Part shown: one piece after another, positions 26,056 to 34,870 of the stretch | Layout of the letters: every line of letters starts with the position of its first letter | Numbering within the stretch: the stretch's first letter is position 1 | Origin: Bin18 sp965242795 | Lineage (GTDB): Bacteria; Desulfobacterota; Binatia; Bin18 | Reading direction: 5' to 3' | Assembly (NCBI GenBank): GCA_965242795.1 | Contig: OZ251505.1 | Span: 2,480,001-2,544,000, forward strand | Length of the DNA stretch: 64,000 bases | Program-made: the position numbers and the translations under genes | Notes under the pieces: model-generated | Told to the model about the DNA's origin: nothing | What the model saw: only the letters and a program-made list of their open reading frames with translations | Databases searched by the model: none

Positions 26056-26257
26056 CGACGGTAAGGACGTCACCGCATCGCTGGACCTCTCCGCCGCCCG
26101 TCGTCCCGCCCAGGAACATAGGCGGGTCAACCTGGACTTTCCGGCGTGGATGGTCGACTCGCTCGATAGAGAGGCCCATCGGCTCGGCGTGACGCGGCAG
26201 ACGATCATCACGCGGTGGCTGGCGGAACGTCTCGATCGCGCGGCCACCATCGACTGA
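26024..26257 (+). CDS. brnA: BrnA-family antitoxin
   Basis: 77 residues. An unstructured acidic N-terminus (the toxin-binding part) is followed by a ribbon-helix-helix domain, RRVNLDFPAWMVDSLDREAH and RLGVTRQTIITRWLAERL, typical of BrnA. GAGGAGG lies ~9 nt before the ATG at 26024, which makes the start secure although it lies inside the toxin gene. It should neutralise BrnT and repress the operon. Confidence 0.85.
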   Translation: MKAEQFDADFDDGKDVTASLDLSAARRPAQEHRRVNLDFPAWMVDSLDREAHRLGVTRQTIITRWLAERLDRAATID

Positions 26258-26281
26258 CGTGCCGGATCAATCCCGTAATCC

Positions 26282-26372
26282 CGTAGGTCGGATTAGCCGG
26301 AGGCGTAATCCGACACAGGGCGGTGGTGGTTGCCGAAGATGTCCGGATTACGCTGCGCTAATCCGACCTACG
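26282..26372. repeat. Inverted repeat (REP/BIME-like) with 16-bp arms
   Basis: Arms CGTAGGTCGGATTAGC (26282-26297) and GCTAATCCGACCTACG (26357-26372) are perfect reverse complements. Each side also contains a smaller CGGATTA/TAATCCG hairpin, so the unit is a head-to-head pair of a common extragenic palindrome. It sits between the BrnT/BrnA operon and the restriction-modification locus. Confidence 0.85.
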
Positions 26373-26408
26373 GATACGCAATCCATACAAACCCATTGAG
26401 GAACCGGC

Positions 26409-28715
26409 GTGCTCAAACTATCCGATCAGGAGAAGCAGGACGTCATCCGCTATCTGGAGGCGGACACGCCGCTGCCGGACAAGTATCGCTTCCTGCTGTT
26501 CGAGGAGAAGCGTGAAGTCGAACTGGTCTGGAACGGCAAGACCAACGAGGTCTGCTCCGTGGTGCTGCCGTTCCAGATCATCGAGCACGTGGACGAGCCG
26601 CGCCAGGAAACCCCCTCCGGCTCCCCCCCGTCAGGGGGAGAGCAGTTGGCGTTCTTTTCGACGGACGCCCGCGGCCGGCAACTCGAGGGGTGGACGAACA
26701 AACTCATCTGGGGCGACAACAAATTGATTCTGTCGTCGTTGAAGAACGGGCCGCTGCGCGAGGAAATCGAGGCGCAGGGCGGCCTGAAGCTCATCTACAT
26801 CGATCCGCCGTTCGACGTGGGCGCCGACTTTTCGATGGACGTCGAGGTGGGCGGGAACCCCCCTGACAAGGGGGGTTCTTCCGGCAAAGTCGAGACGCTC
26901 ACCAAGAAACCCAACATCCTGGAAGAGATCGCCTACCGCGACACCTGGGGAAAGGGCGCGGACTCGTTCATCGCCATGATCTACGAGCGGCGGGCGTTGA
27001 TGCGGGATTTGCTGGCCGAGGATGGAAGTATTTATGTGCATTGCGATTGGAAAGTGAACAGTCTCATCCGAATCGTTCTCGACGAAGTTTTTGGCGCTGA
27101 CTTCTTCCGAAATGAACTAGTCTGGCACTACCCCGGGAGGGAAATGCACATAAGCAGTAAATTCAATTGTAAGCACGATACTATTTATTTCTATGCGAAA
27201 TCCACGAGTACCGAAATTCTCATGCAGAACGTTGCCGTTCCGTATGATAAAGACGAACGGTTGAAAGGCTTGAGGAGGAAAGTTCATAAGGATGAGGATG
27301 GGAGAGAAGGGGTCTGGGAAACGAGAGGTCAAGCATCAGGGCAGGAACCCTACAAAAGGTACGTCGACGAAATCATCTCTCAGGGCAAACCTCTCAGCGA
27401 TGTCTGGTCCGATTTGCAATTCTTGAGAGGGAATCACCCTGAACGTGCAGATTATCCGACTCAAAAACCTGAAAGCCTCGTCGAACGCATCATCAAAGCC
27501 TCCTCCAATGAAGGCGACCTCGTCGCCGACTTCTTCTGCGGCTCCGGCACGACCGCCTCGGTCGCGGAAAAGCTGGGCCGCAAGTGGATCTGCACCGACC
27601 TGGGCAAATTCGCCGTCCACACCACGCGCAAACGCATGATCGGCGTGCAACGCCAACGCAAGGCCGACGGCAAGGACTACCGAGCCTTCGAGATTCTGAA
27701 CCTCGGCAAGTACGAACGGCAGCACTTCGTCGGCCTCAACCCCGACCTGCGCGAAGACGCGCAGCACCAGCAAGTGGCGGAAAAGGAAGCGGCCTTCCGC
27801 GATCTGATCCTGCGCGCCTACCGGGCGGAGAAGGTGGACCACTTCGCCGCCTTCCACGGCAAGAAGGCCGGGCGGCTGGTCGCGGTCGGGCCGGTGAACC
27901 TGCCCGTGACGCGGCTGTTCGTGGAAGAACTCATCCTGGAGTGCCGCAAACAGCACGTGGCCCGCGTGGACGTGCTTGGCTTCGAGTTCGAGATGGGGCT
28001 GTTCCCCAACGTGCTGGACGAGGCGCGCACCAAAGGCATCGACATCGCCCCGAAGTACATTCCCGCGGAGGTCTTCGACAAGCGCGCCGTAGAGCGCAAT
28101 CAGGTCGTCTTCCACGACGTGGCCTTCATCGAAGTCAAACCCATTATCCCCTACCCTTCTGACAAGGGGGGCAAGTCCTCCCCCCCGACAGGGGGACTTC
28201 CGAGCGTGGCCGTCCAACTGACGGACTTTTCGGTCTTCTACTCGCAGGACTCCATCGCCGACGCCGAAGCTGCCCTGTCCGCGGCCAAGAAAGCCGGCAG
28301 CCGCATCGTCATCGAGCGCGGCCACGTGGTGAAGGTCGCCAAGGACAAGGACGGCCTGCTGACGCGCACCCCGCTCACACGCCACTGGACGGACTGGATC
28401 GACTACTGGTCCGTGGACTTCGACTTCGAGAGCAAGCGCGAGATCATCCGCGTGAAGCGGGACTTGCCACCCGACGAGCAAACGACGCCCGAAGGCGGGG
28501 GCAAGGCGCAACCACAGTTACCCGTATGGGAAGAGCGCTGGACGGGCGACTACGTCTTCGAGAACGAGTGGCAGAGCTTCCGCACGCGCAAGGACCGCTC
28601 GTTGGAACTCGTCAGCGCCACGCACGAATGCACGCCGGGCCGGCGCAAACTGGCGGTGAAGGTCGTGGACATCTTCGGCAACGACACCATGACCATCGTG
28701 GAGGTGACGGTATGA
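26409..28715 (+). CDS. mod: Type III-like site-specific adenine methyltransferase (Mod)
   Basis: 768 residues starting at GTG with GAGGAA upstream. Beta-class order: catalytic LIYIDPPF (~132-135) first, target-recognition region in the middle, and the SAM motif ADFFCGSGTTASVAEKLG at ~378. The C-terminal ~270 residues are the Mod coupling domain. It should methylate adenine in an asymmetric site and load the Res subunit. Bases ~27025-27490, the recognition region, are visibly AT-richer than both flanks. Three palindromic insertions encode PPSGG or DKGG tracts in frame. It overlaps the next gene by ATGA. Confidence 0.88.
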   Translation: MLKLSDQEKQDVIRYLEADTPLPDKYRFLLFEEKREVELVWNGKTNEVCSVVLPFQIIEHVDEPRQETPSGSPPSGGEQLAFFSTDARGRQLEGWTNKLIWGDNKLILSSLKNGPLREEIEAQGGLKLIYIDPPFDVGADFSMDVEVGGNPPDKGGSSGKVETLTKKPNILEEIAYRDTWGKGADSFIAMIYERRALMRDLLAEDGSIYVHCDWKVNSLIRIVLDEVFGADFFRNELVWHYPGREMHISSKFNCKHDTIYFYAKSTSTEILMQNVAVPYDKDERLKGLRRKVHKDEDGREGVWETRGQASGQEPYKRYVDEIISQGKPLSDVWSDLQFLRGNHPERADYPTQKPESLVERIIKASSNEGDLVADFFCGSGTTASVAEKLGRKWICTDLGKFAVHTTRKRMIGVQRQRKADGKDYRAFEILNLGKYERQHFVGLNPDLREDAQHQQVAEKEAAFRDLILRAYRAEKVDHFAAFHGKKAGRLVAVGPVNLPVTRLFVEELILECRKQHVARVDVLGFEFEMGLFPNVLDEARTKGIDIAPKYIPAEVFDKRAVERNQVVFHDVAFIEVKPIIPYPSDKGGKSSPPTGGLPSVAVQLTDFSVFYSQDSIADAEAALSAAKKAGSRIVIERGHVVKVAKDKDGLLTRTPLTRHWTDWIDYWSVDFDFESKREIIRVKRDLPPDEQTTPEGGGKAQPQLPVWEERWTGDYVFENEWQSFRTRKDRSLELVSATHECTPGRRKLAVKVVDIFGNDTMTIVEVTV
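26621..26640. repeat. Palindromic element 1 inside mod
   Basis: CTCCCCC / GGGGGAG stem with a CCGTCA loop, read in frame as Ser-Pro-Pro-Ser-Gly-Gly. Confidence 0.8.
26856..26877. repeat. Palindromic element 2 inside mod
   Basis: AACCCCCC / GGGGGGTT perfect 8-bp stem with a TGACAA loop, read in frame as Asn-Pro-Pro-Asp-Lys-Gly-Gly. It lies 20 codons after the catalytic DPPF. Confidence 0.85.
28158..28199. repeat. Palindromic element 3 inside mod
   Basis: A TGACAAGGGGGG half followed by TCCCCC / GGGGGA around a CCGACA loop. It is related to elements 1 and 2 and read in frame as DKGGKSSPPTGG. Confidence 0.75.
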
Positions 28716-29584
28716 AATGCGCCCTGCCGTCTATTCACCATAATCAGACGGGCTTTGCGGCACTGGCGAGTTTCCACGCTCGGACGGAACGCTGTGTCGT
28801 CGAGGACGTGGAAATCGACATGCGTGGGACGGACTGGTTCGACGCCGATATGTGTGCGCCGTTCGGCGCGCTGCTGTACCGGCTGGGGGACAATCTGAAC
28901 ACCGTCAATTTGACCAACCTCAGTCCGAAGGTGGAGAAGATTCTCTCCAAGAACGGCTTTCTGAGCCACTACGGGCGCCGGAGCGTTCCCGATCTGTGGG
29001 GAACGACCGTTGCGTACCAGCGATTCGACACAGAGGACGACCGATATTTCTCCGGCTACATCGAGCAGGAGTTCATCCGTCGTCCCGAAATGCCGGCAAT
29101 GTCCCGGGGATTGTCGAAAAGATTCCGGGAGAGCCTCTTCGAGATATTCAGCAACGCCGTGCTCCACTCTCGAACCACATTGGGCATCTTCAGTTGCGGA
29201 CAGTTTTTCCCCGCTCGGAACCGCCTGGATTTCACCGTCGCGGATCTGGGAGTCGGCATCCGCACGAACGTCCGCGACCATCTGCAATGCGACCTTGACG
29301 CCGAGGCCGCCATCGTCTGGGCCGTGCAGGAACACCACACGACGAAGCGCGGCACCATTCCCGGCGGCCTCGGGCTGACACTGCTGCAAGAGTTCGTCGA
29401 TCTGAACGGCGGCCACATGCAAATAGTCTCAGACGCAGGCTATTGGTCGCGCAAAGGCAACCGGACTTCTACGTCTTTCCTCGCCGCTCCGTTTCCGGGC
29501 ACGATCGTGAACGTCGAAATCAACACCGCTGACCGTCGGGCGTACCGGCTCTCGTCAGAGCCCGAGGACGACGGCATATTCTAG
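28712..29584 (+). CDS. GHKL ATPase (histidine-kinase-like ATP-binding protein) in R-M operon
   Basis: 290 residues. Residues ~25-85 resemble a STAS-like fold; the C-terminal half is a GHKL ATPase with N box FEIFSNAVLHS (E144, N148), G1 box VADLGVGI (D178) and G2 box PGGLGLTLL. There is no phosphoacceptor His/dimerisation domain, so it resembles anti-sigma-type kinases or MutL/MORC-like ATPases rather than a sensor kinase. It starts by ATGA overlap with mod and is followed 10 nt later by a STAS-like protein. Its place between mod and res makes a defence role likely, but no mechanism can be read from the sequence. Confidence 0.8.
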   Translation: MKCALPSIHHNQTGFAALASFHARTERCVVEDVEIDMRGTDWFDADMCAPFGALLYRLGDNLNTVNLTNLSPKVEKILSKNGFLSHYGRRSVPDLWGTTVAYQRFDTEDDRYFSGYIEQEFIRRPEMPAMSRGLSKRFRESLFEIFSNAVLHSRTTLGIFSCGQFFPARNRLDFTVADLGVGIRTNVRDHLQCDLDAEAAIVWAVQEHHTTKRGTIPGGLGLTLLQEFVDLNGGHMQIVSDAGYWSRKGNRTSTSFLAAPFPGTIVNVEINTADRRAYRLSSEPEDDGIF

Positions 29585-29594
29585 GGCATCACGC

Positions 29595-29957
29595 ATGAGC
29601 AAAGACGTTGCGATATCCGTCTTCGAGGTCGTCGGCAGCCCTTTGTGCGTCGCTTCGAGCGATGGGCAAAAACTGCACGACCGCCTTGCCGCGGCCCTCG
29701 ATCAGGGCTGCCGCGTCTCGCTGTCGTTCCGAAACGTCTCCACGTTGACGTCAGCGTTTCTCAATGCGGCGGTCGGGCAGTTGTACGGCGCGTTTGACGA
29801 GCAACGCATCCGCGCCTTGCTGAAGGTCGAAGACATGGAAGCCGACGACGTCGCGTTGCTGAAGCGCGTCGTCGGGACGGCCAAGCGATATTTTCAGGAC
29901 CCGGAGAGGTTCAACGACATCGTGCGGGAAGTGCTGGAGGACGGCGATGGCGCGTGA
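29595..29957 (+). CDS. STAS-like domain protein (DUF4325)
   Basis: 120 residues of the DUF4325/STAS-like family: VSLSFRNVSTLTSAFLNAAV followed by GQLYGAF and a C-terminal ALLKRVVGTAKRYF. STAS-like proteins pair with GHKL ATPases in anti-sigma/anti-anti-sigma switching, where the kinase phosphorylates a Ser/Thr in the loop; here S/T residues are present at STLTSAF. It ends 11 nt inside the PIN gene. Confidence 0.75.
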   Translation: MSKDVAISVFEVVGSPLCVASSDGQKLHDRLAAALDQGCRVSLSFRNVSTLTSAFLNAAVGQLYGAFDEQRIRALLKVEDMEADDVALLKRVVGTAKRYFQDPERFNDIVREVLEDGDGA

Positions 29958-30480
29958 CGTTTCGCATGTCGAAGATTACGCCTTCACGTCCGACGACGAG
30001 GTGTTTTTCGATACCAACGTCTGGTTGTTCATCTATGGGCCGCACGACCCCGCGGACGCGAGAGTGTACGCGTATTCGTTGGCGCTTCGCCGTATCCTGG
30101 AAGCGCATAGCCGTATCTACATAGATCTCCTCGTCGTTTCGGAATTCATCAACACCTATAGCAGGCTGCTCTGGAAGCTGCATGACGGGCGCCGGGCGTT
30201 CAAGGAATTTCGCAAGAGTGCGGCCTTCGAACCGGCTGCCGGAGAAGTCGCGGCCTCCATGAAATGCGTGTTGAATCATTGTTCCCGGATAGAAGACCGC
30301 TTCGAGGCAATGGACGTCAACGGCCTGATCGACGAATACGCGCAAGGCGCCGCCGACTTCAATGACCAAATTATTCGGGATGTCTGTCGGAACAGGGATC
30401 TGCGATTGATGACCGACGACCGAGATTTCAGCGGGCAAGGCATATCCATCCTGACCGCCAATCCGCGGCTGCTGGGCTGA
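29947..30480 (+). CDS. PIN-domain nuclease in R-M operon
   Basis: 177 residues. Acidic PIN residues: VFFDTNVWLFIY (D22), LLVVSEFINTY (E), DEYAQGAADFNDQII (D) and LRLMTDDRDF (DD..D). No antitoxin gene is adjacent; it overlaps the STAS-like gene by 11 nt and lies 5 nt before res. It could be a toxic effector held in check by the ATPase/STAS pair. That functional link is inferred from gene order only. Confidence 0.8.
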   Translation: MARDVSHVEDYAFTSDDEVFFDTNVWLFIYGPHDPADARVYAYSLALRRILEAHSRIYIDLLVVSEFINTYSRLLWKLHDGRRAFKEFRKSAAFEPAAGEVAASMKCVLNHCSRIEDRFEAMDVNGLIDEYAQGAADFNDQIIRDVCRNRDLRLMTDDRDFSGQGISILTANPRLLG

Positions 30481-30485
30481 CTTCC

Positions 30486-33164
30486 ATGGCGCTGCACCCC
30501 GACTTCCCCGACTCGCCCCACGCCGTCCTCGACCCCAAGGTGCGCTGGGTCCCAACGGCCGAAACTCCGCGCGAAACGCGCTCAAAAAAACTCATACCGC
30601 CGCTGGTGCCGAAACTGCGGCGCAAAGTCAAAACGTTCCGCGATAGCGGATACACCGACGCCAGCCCGACTAGCCGGAGTCTGCTCAGGTGGTGGTTCCG
30701 GGAGCCGCACCTGCTGGAACGGGCCGACGGCCGGCGCGAGGAGTTCCGCTATTTCTTCGCGCAGCGGGAGGCGGTCGAAACGATCGTGTATCTGTACGAC
30801 GCCGCGGGCGTGCGGGACAAATACGACCTGATGCGCTTCGACGGCTCCGGCGCCGTGTCCGCGGGCATGTTCGACGAGACGTGGCGGCGCTTCGTGGTGA
30901 AAATGGCGACCGGCAGCGGCAAGACCAAGGTGCTCAGCTTGGTGCTGGCGTGGAGCTATTTCCACAAGCTCTACGAGCCGGACTCCGCACTGGCGCGTAA
31001 CTTCCTCGTGATTGCGCCCAACATCATCGTACTCGACCGGCTGTACAGGGACTTTCGCGGGTTGCGGATCTTCTTCGCCGACCCGGTGCTGCCCGACAAT
31101 GGGTTCGCCGGCCGCAACTGGCGCGACGACTTTCAGTTGCGGCTGCACGTGCAGGATCAGGTGCGCGTCACCGCGCCCACGGGCAACGTCTTCTTGACCA
31201 ACATCCACCGCGTATATGCCGGGAACGATACGCCGCCGTCGCCGGACGACGACAACAGCATGGACTATTTTCTGGGGCCGCGGCCGACCGGGGCCACGAC
31301 CGACTCGAAAGTGGACCTGGGCGCCATCGTGCGGGACGTGGGTGAACTGGCGGTCCTGAACGACGAGGCGCACCACATCCACGACGACAAACTGGCGTGG
31401 TTCAAGTCCATTCAGGACATCCACCACCGCCTGCTGCAAAAAGGCAGCGCACTGAGCGTGCAGGTGGACGTCACCGCCACCCCGAAACACGACAACGGCG
31501 CGGTTTTTGTCCAGACCGTGGCGGACTATCCGCTGGTCGAGGCCATCTCGCAAAACGTCGTCAAGCATCCGGTGCTGCCCAACGGTCTGAGCCGGGCCAA
31601 GCTCGGCGAACGCCACAGCGCGAAATACACCGAGCGGTACGCCGACTACCTCGACCTGGGTGTCGTCGAGTGGCGCAAGGCGGCCGCGGCGCACGCCAAG
31701 CTGGGCAAGAAAGCCATCCTGTTCGTCATGACCGACGACACCCGGAACTGCGACGAAGTGGCCGCGTATCTGGAAGGCCGCTATCCCGACCTCGAGGATG
31801 CGGTGCTGGTCATCCACACCAAGCGGAACGGCGAGATTTCCGAATCGACGTCGGGAAAGAAAAAGGAAGAACTGGACCGGCTCCGCCAACAGGCCAACGC
31901 CATCGACGGGCCGGACAGTCCGTACAAGGCGATCGTGTCGGTGCTGGTGCTCAAGGAAGGCTGGGACGTGCGCAACGTCACCACCATCGTCGGGCTGCGC
32001 GCCTACTCGGCCAAGAGCAACGTCCTGCCCGAACAGACGCTCGGCCGCGGCCTGCGCAAGATGTACGCCGGCGGCGTGGAGGAAAAAGTCAGCGTCGTCG
32101 GCATGGACGCCTTCATGGAGTTCGTCGAATCGATCCAGGCCGAAGGCGTCACGCTGGAACGCGCGGCCATGGGCGAGGGCGCTGCGCCGCTCACGCCACT
32201 CGTCATCGAAGTCGATCCCGACAACGACCGGAAAGACCTCGCCGCGCTGGACATCGAGATTCCCATCCTCACGCCGCGCACCTATCGGGAATACGCACCC
32301 CTCGCCGGGCTGAACGTCGCGGACATGGCGCACGAACGCCTGCCCTATCGGCACTTCGACGCGGAGGAGCACCGCGCAATTGTGTTCCGGGATGTCACCA
32401 CCGGCGAGGCGGCGCATACCACGACCCTCGATCCCGCGGGCGTAGCTGACTATCGCGGCGCGATCGGTTATTTCGCGCACACGCTGATGAAGGAACTCCG
32501 GCTGGTCAGCGGGTACGACGTGCTGTTCGGCGCACTCAAATCGTTCGTGCGCACGGAACTGTTCGATCGGACCGTCGATCTCGAAGACCCGAACACGTTG
32601 CGCAACCTGTCGGATCCGGGCGCGACCAAACGACTGATCGAGACCTTCAAGAAGGCGATCAACGCTCTGACCGTCCACGACAAGGGCGGGGCGGAAATCC
32701 GAGACACGATCGCGCTCAGTCACACGCGCCCGTTCGTCGCGAAAGACCAGCCTTATCTGTTGCCGCACAAGAGCGTGTTCAACCGCATCATCGGCGACAG
32801 CCCGTTCGAGTTGCAGTTCGCGCAATCCCTGGAGCGATGGGAAGACGTCGTCGCGTACGCCAAGAATTATTTCGCGGTCGGCTTCAAGCTGGATTACGTG
32901 AATACGGCTGGCGACGTTGCGAACTACTACCCGGACTTCCTCGTGCGGACGGGAGACGGGACGGTTTTCATTATCGAGACCAAAGGCCGGGAAGAATTGG
33001 ACCTTCCGGAAAAGATGGCCCGGCTCCGGCAATGGTGCGCAGACGTGAACCTCGCGCAATCCGCCGTGCGTTACGACTTCGTGTACGTGGACCAGCCGGC
33101 CTTCGAACGCTACCGCCCCACCTCGCTACGCGCGATGGTCGAAGGCTTTACGGAATATAAATGA
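30486..33164 (+). CDS. res: Type III-like restriction subunit (Res): SF2 helicase with PD-(D/E)XK nuclease
   Basis: 892 residues. Walker A MATGSGKTK (K146), Walker B NDEAHH (~293), motif III VDVTATPKH, motif V/VI region EGWDVRNVTTIVGLRAYSAK and EQTLGRGLRKM (~515-525). The C-terminal nuclease core is YYPDFLVRTGDG ... FIIETKGREE (~816-835). This is a complete ResIII-type ATP-dependent translocase/nuclease and should cut unmethylated DNA with Mod. It starts 5 nt after the PIN gene, so five genes (mod, GHKL, STAS, PIN, res) appear to be one transcript. Confidence 0.88.
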   Translation: MALHPDFPDSPHAVLDPKVRWVPTAETPRETRSKKLIPPLVPKLRRKVKTFRDSGYTDASPTSRSLLRWWFREPHLLERADGRREEFRYFFAQREAVETIVYLYDAAGVRDKYDLMRFDGSGAVSAGMFDETWRRFVVKMATGSGKTKVLSLVLAWSYFHKLYEPDSALARNFLVIAPNIIVLDRLYRDFRGLRIFFADPVLPDNGFAGRNWRDDFQLRLHVQDQVRVTAPTGNVFLTNIHRVYAGNDTPPSPDDDNSMDYFLGPRPTGATTDSKVDLGAIVRDVGELAVLNDEAHHIHDDKLAWFKSIQDIHHRLLQKGSALSVQVDVTATPKHDNGAVFVQTVADYPLVEAISQNVVKHPVLPNGLSRAKLGERHSAKYTERYADYLDLGVVEWRKAAAAHAKLGKKAILFVMTDDTRNCDEVAAYLEGRYPDLEDAVLVIHTKRNGEISESTSGKKKEELDRLRQQANAIDGPDSPYKAIVSVLVLKEGWDVRNVTTIVGLRAYSAKSNVLPEQTLGRGLRKMYAGGVEEKVSVVGMDAFMEFVESIQAEGVTLERAAMGEGAAPLTPLVIEVDPDNDRKDLAALDIEIPILTPRTYREYAPLAGLNVADMAHERLPYRHFDAEEHRAIVFRDVTTGEAAHTTTLDPAGVADYRGAIGYFAHTLMKELRLVSGYDVLFGALKSFVRTELFDRTVDLEDPNTLRNLSDPGATKRLIETFKKAINALTVHDKGGAEIRDTIALSHTRPFVAKDQPYLLPHKSVFNRIIGDSPFELQFAQSLERWEDVVAYAKNYFAVGFKLDYVNTAGDVANYYPDFLVRTGDGTVFIIETKGREELDLPEKMARLRQWCADVNLAQSAVRYDFVYVDQPAFERYRPTSLRAMVEGFTEYK

Positions 33165-33200
33165 TGGGGAATGTCAAACCTGACGGTCCTATCCGTCGTC

Positions 33201-33272
33201 ATTCCCGCGGCAGCGGGAATCCAGGATATGGATACCTGCTTGCGCAGAGCCTGCCCCCAGCTTGAACGGGGG
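33201..33272. repeat. Dispersed repeat after res: small palindrome plus inverted copy of the 4591 repeat
   Basis: 33201-33220 is a hairpin ATTCCCGC GGCA GCGGGAAT. 33236-33272 is the reverse complement (36/37) of 4591-4627. It may act as transcript end for the defence operon. Confidence 0.75.
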
Positions 33273-33357
33273 TATGATGAGAGGAAACTGACTTGAGGAT
33301 CGTCTTGTGGAATTCCAGAAGAATTCTGACAAGAGGATTGAATCAAGACACGGCTAG

Positions 33358-34224
33358 TCAATACGTAAGGAGCAACCGGTCGTGGACGACCTCGTCTTCC
33401 AGCGATTTGCCTTCCCTTTGGAATCGGCGGAGCATACTCCGCCCACAGTTCACGAACACTTCTCGTTCGAATAATCCCGCGGGAAGGTCCAGAGGGCAGT
33501 TGACTCGGCCCGACTTCTTCTTTCCGTCGATACTGAGCGCGACACGCACCCCCCGTTCTTTACAGGACACGATTTCGTCCATGAGGCGGTTCAGATCGAA
33601 ATCCTGCCCTTGGTAGAGGATGGTTTGACTGTGCGTATAGGGCGGATCGCAATAGACGAGGTCCCCCCGTCCGGCTTTCTGCATGGCCTCACTGAAATCC
33701 AATTGCTCGAATGTCGTCCCGGCGGTTCGACGGCCCCATATCCTGACGCGCCGGGCGAAAGACTCCGGCGAGATCGGCGTATGCACCCCACACGGCGTCG
33801 ACATGTATCCGTCCGACTTGCGAAAACGCACGACACCGCCGTAACAGCTTCGGCACAGGAACAGTAAATCCGCTCCGTTCGGCGCGGCGTTGTACCTTGC
33901 CTTTATGCGCTCGTAGCCTTCTCTCTTGCCACAGTCGTTGTACTTCCGATTCCGTTCCCTGTACCAGCGCACGATCGTCTCAGGATCAGTGGCGAGCGTC
34001 TTCCAAATCTCCATCAACGGCCCGAACGCATCGGACCCGAGGGCGTGCGGCGGTTGCAACGCCGCAAGAACAGCGCCGCTCCCGAGAAACGGCTCGAAAT
34101 ATGTTTGCACGTCCGTCGGAAAATACGCGGCTATTTCGTGGGCGAAACGCTGTTTGTTTCCTATCCATTTGAGCAGTTGGGTATGAAACGGCGCGACGTA
34201 TTGAAACTCCGCGTCGGGGAACAT
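33358..34224 (-). CDS. Dam-like D12-class adenine-N6 DNA methyltransferase
   Basis: 288 residues from the ATG at 34224; a TTG two codons upstream is an alternative. Class order of Dam: QLLKWIGNKQRFA then TYFEPFLGSGAVLAAL (SAM binding) first, and catalytic DLVYCDPPYTHSQ at ~200. It is an orphan methylase facing the res gene tail-to-tail with ~190 nt between. It could be a host modification enzyme or a second guard beside the type III system. The recognition site cannot be read from the sequence. Confidence 0.85.
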   Translation of the reverse strand: MFPDAEFQYVAPFHTQLLKWIGNKQRFAHEIAAYFPTDVQTYFEPFLGSGAVLAALQPPHALGSDAFGPLMEIWKTLATDPETIVRWYRERNRKYNDCGKREGYERIKARYNAAPNGADLLFLCRSCYGGVVRFRKSDGYMSTPCGVHTPISPESFARRVRIWGRRTAGTTFEQLDFSEAMQKAGRGDLVYCDPPYTHSQTILYQGQDFDLNRLMDEIVSCKERGVRVALSIDGKKKSGRVNCPLDLPAGLFEREVFVNCGRSMLRRFQREGKSLEDEVVHDRLLLTY

Positions 34225-34870
34225 GTCCAATGAGTCTTCTTGATAGTGCGTCAGTTTGAGATTTCCTTGGGCGGAAGGTCTTTCCTTCGTCGTTCTTGCT
34301 TAAGCAGGAATCCAGCGGAGACCTTCATCCGCACAGCGACATACCAGTCCAGGACCGGGCATTCACCTTCCCCCTCACCCTAGCCCTCTCCCTCCAGGGG
34401 AGAGGGGATAGAAACTCCACGCGAAGACGATTTCAAACTGACGCCCTGCCGTCTTCTGGATCATTACATATAAGACGATCCTAAAGTTCGGTTCTCGTCA
34501 TACTTGCGGAAGCAAGTACCCATGTCCCTGGGATTCCCGCTTCCGCAGGAACGACGACCATACAATTTTCTTTGAAGACCCTTCGACCTTTCGATCCTTT
34601 TCGATATAGCTTGATGCACCGCAAGCTCAGCCGCCGGCCCATCCCCAAGTTGGTTGAGCCTGCGATGTGTTGAGCTTGTCGAAACATCGAAACGAACCCC
34701 GACGTCACCTCGGCCTTCGCACCCCACCCCGGCCCCTCGACCGGTTCAGGGGTCGGTCCGTCGCGCTTAGTCTCCAAACTCGGTTTATGAGCCCGCCATC
34801 CCCGAGCATGTCGAAGGGTGTCGAACCGCGCACAGGAGCCTCTTGTATGTAATGCTTCTTCTTTTCGTCC
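34225..34870. other. Repeat-filled intergenic region
   Basis: No gene seen. 34250-34410 repeats blocks from 4555-4700 (AAGCAGGAATCCAGCGGAGA and CCCTCTCCCTCCAGGGGAG). 34570-34830 holds several units of the TCGACAAGCTCAG family, including TTGAGCTTGTCGAAACATCG. This is one of the densest repeat patches in the window. Confidence 0.65.

Noticed and set aside
30582..33059. An 825-codon frame antisense to res
   Set aside because: No domain motifs. The + strand Res protein has every helicase and nuclease motif, so this is a shadow. The same holds for long antisense frames over hyuA (40290-42836) and the molybdenum hydroxylase (56080-58599).
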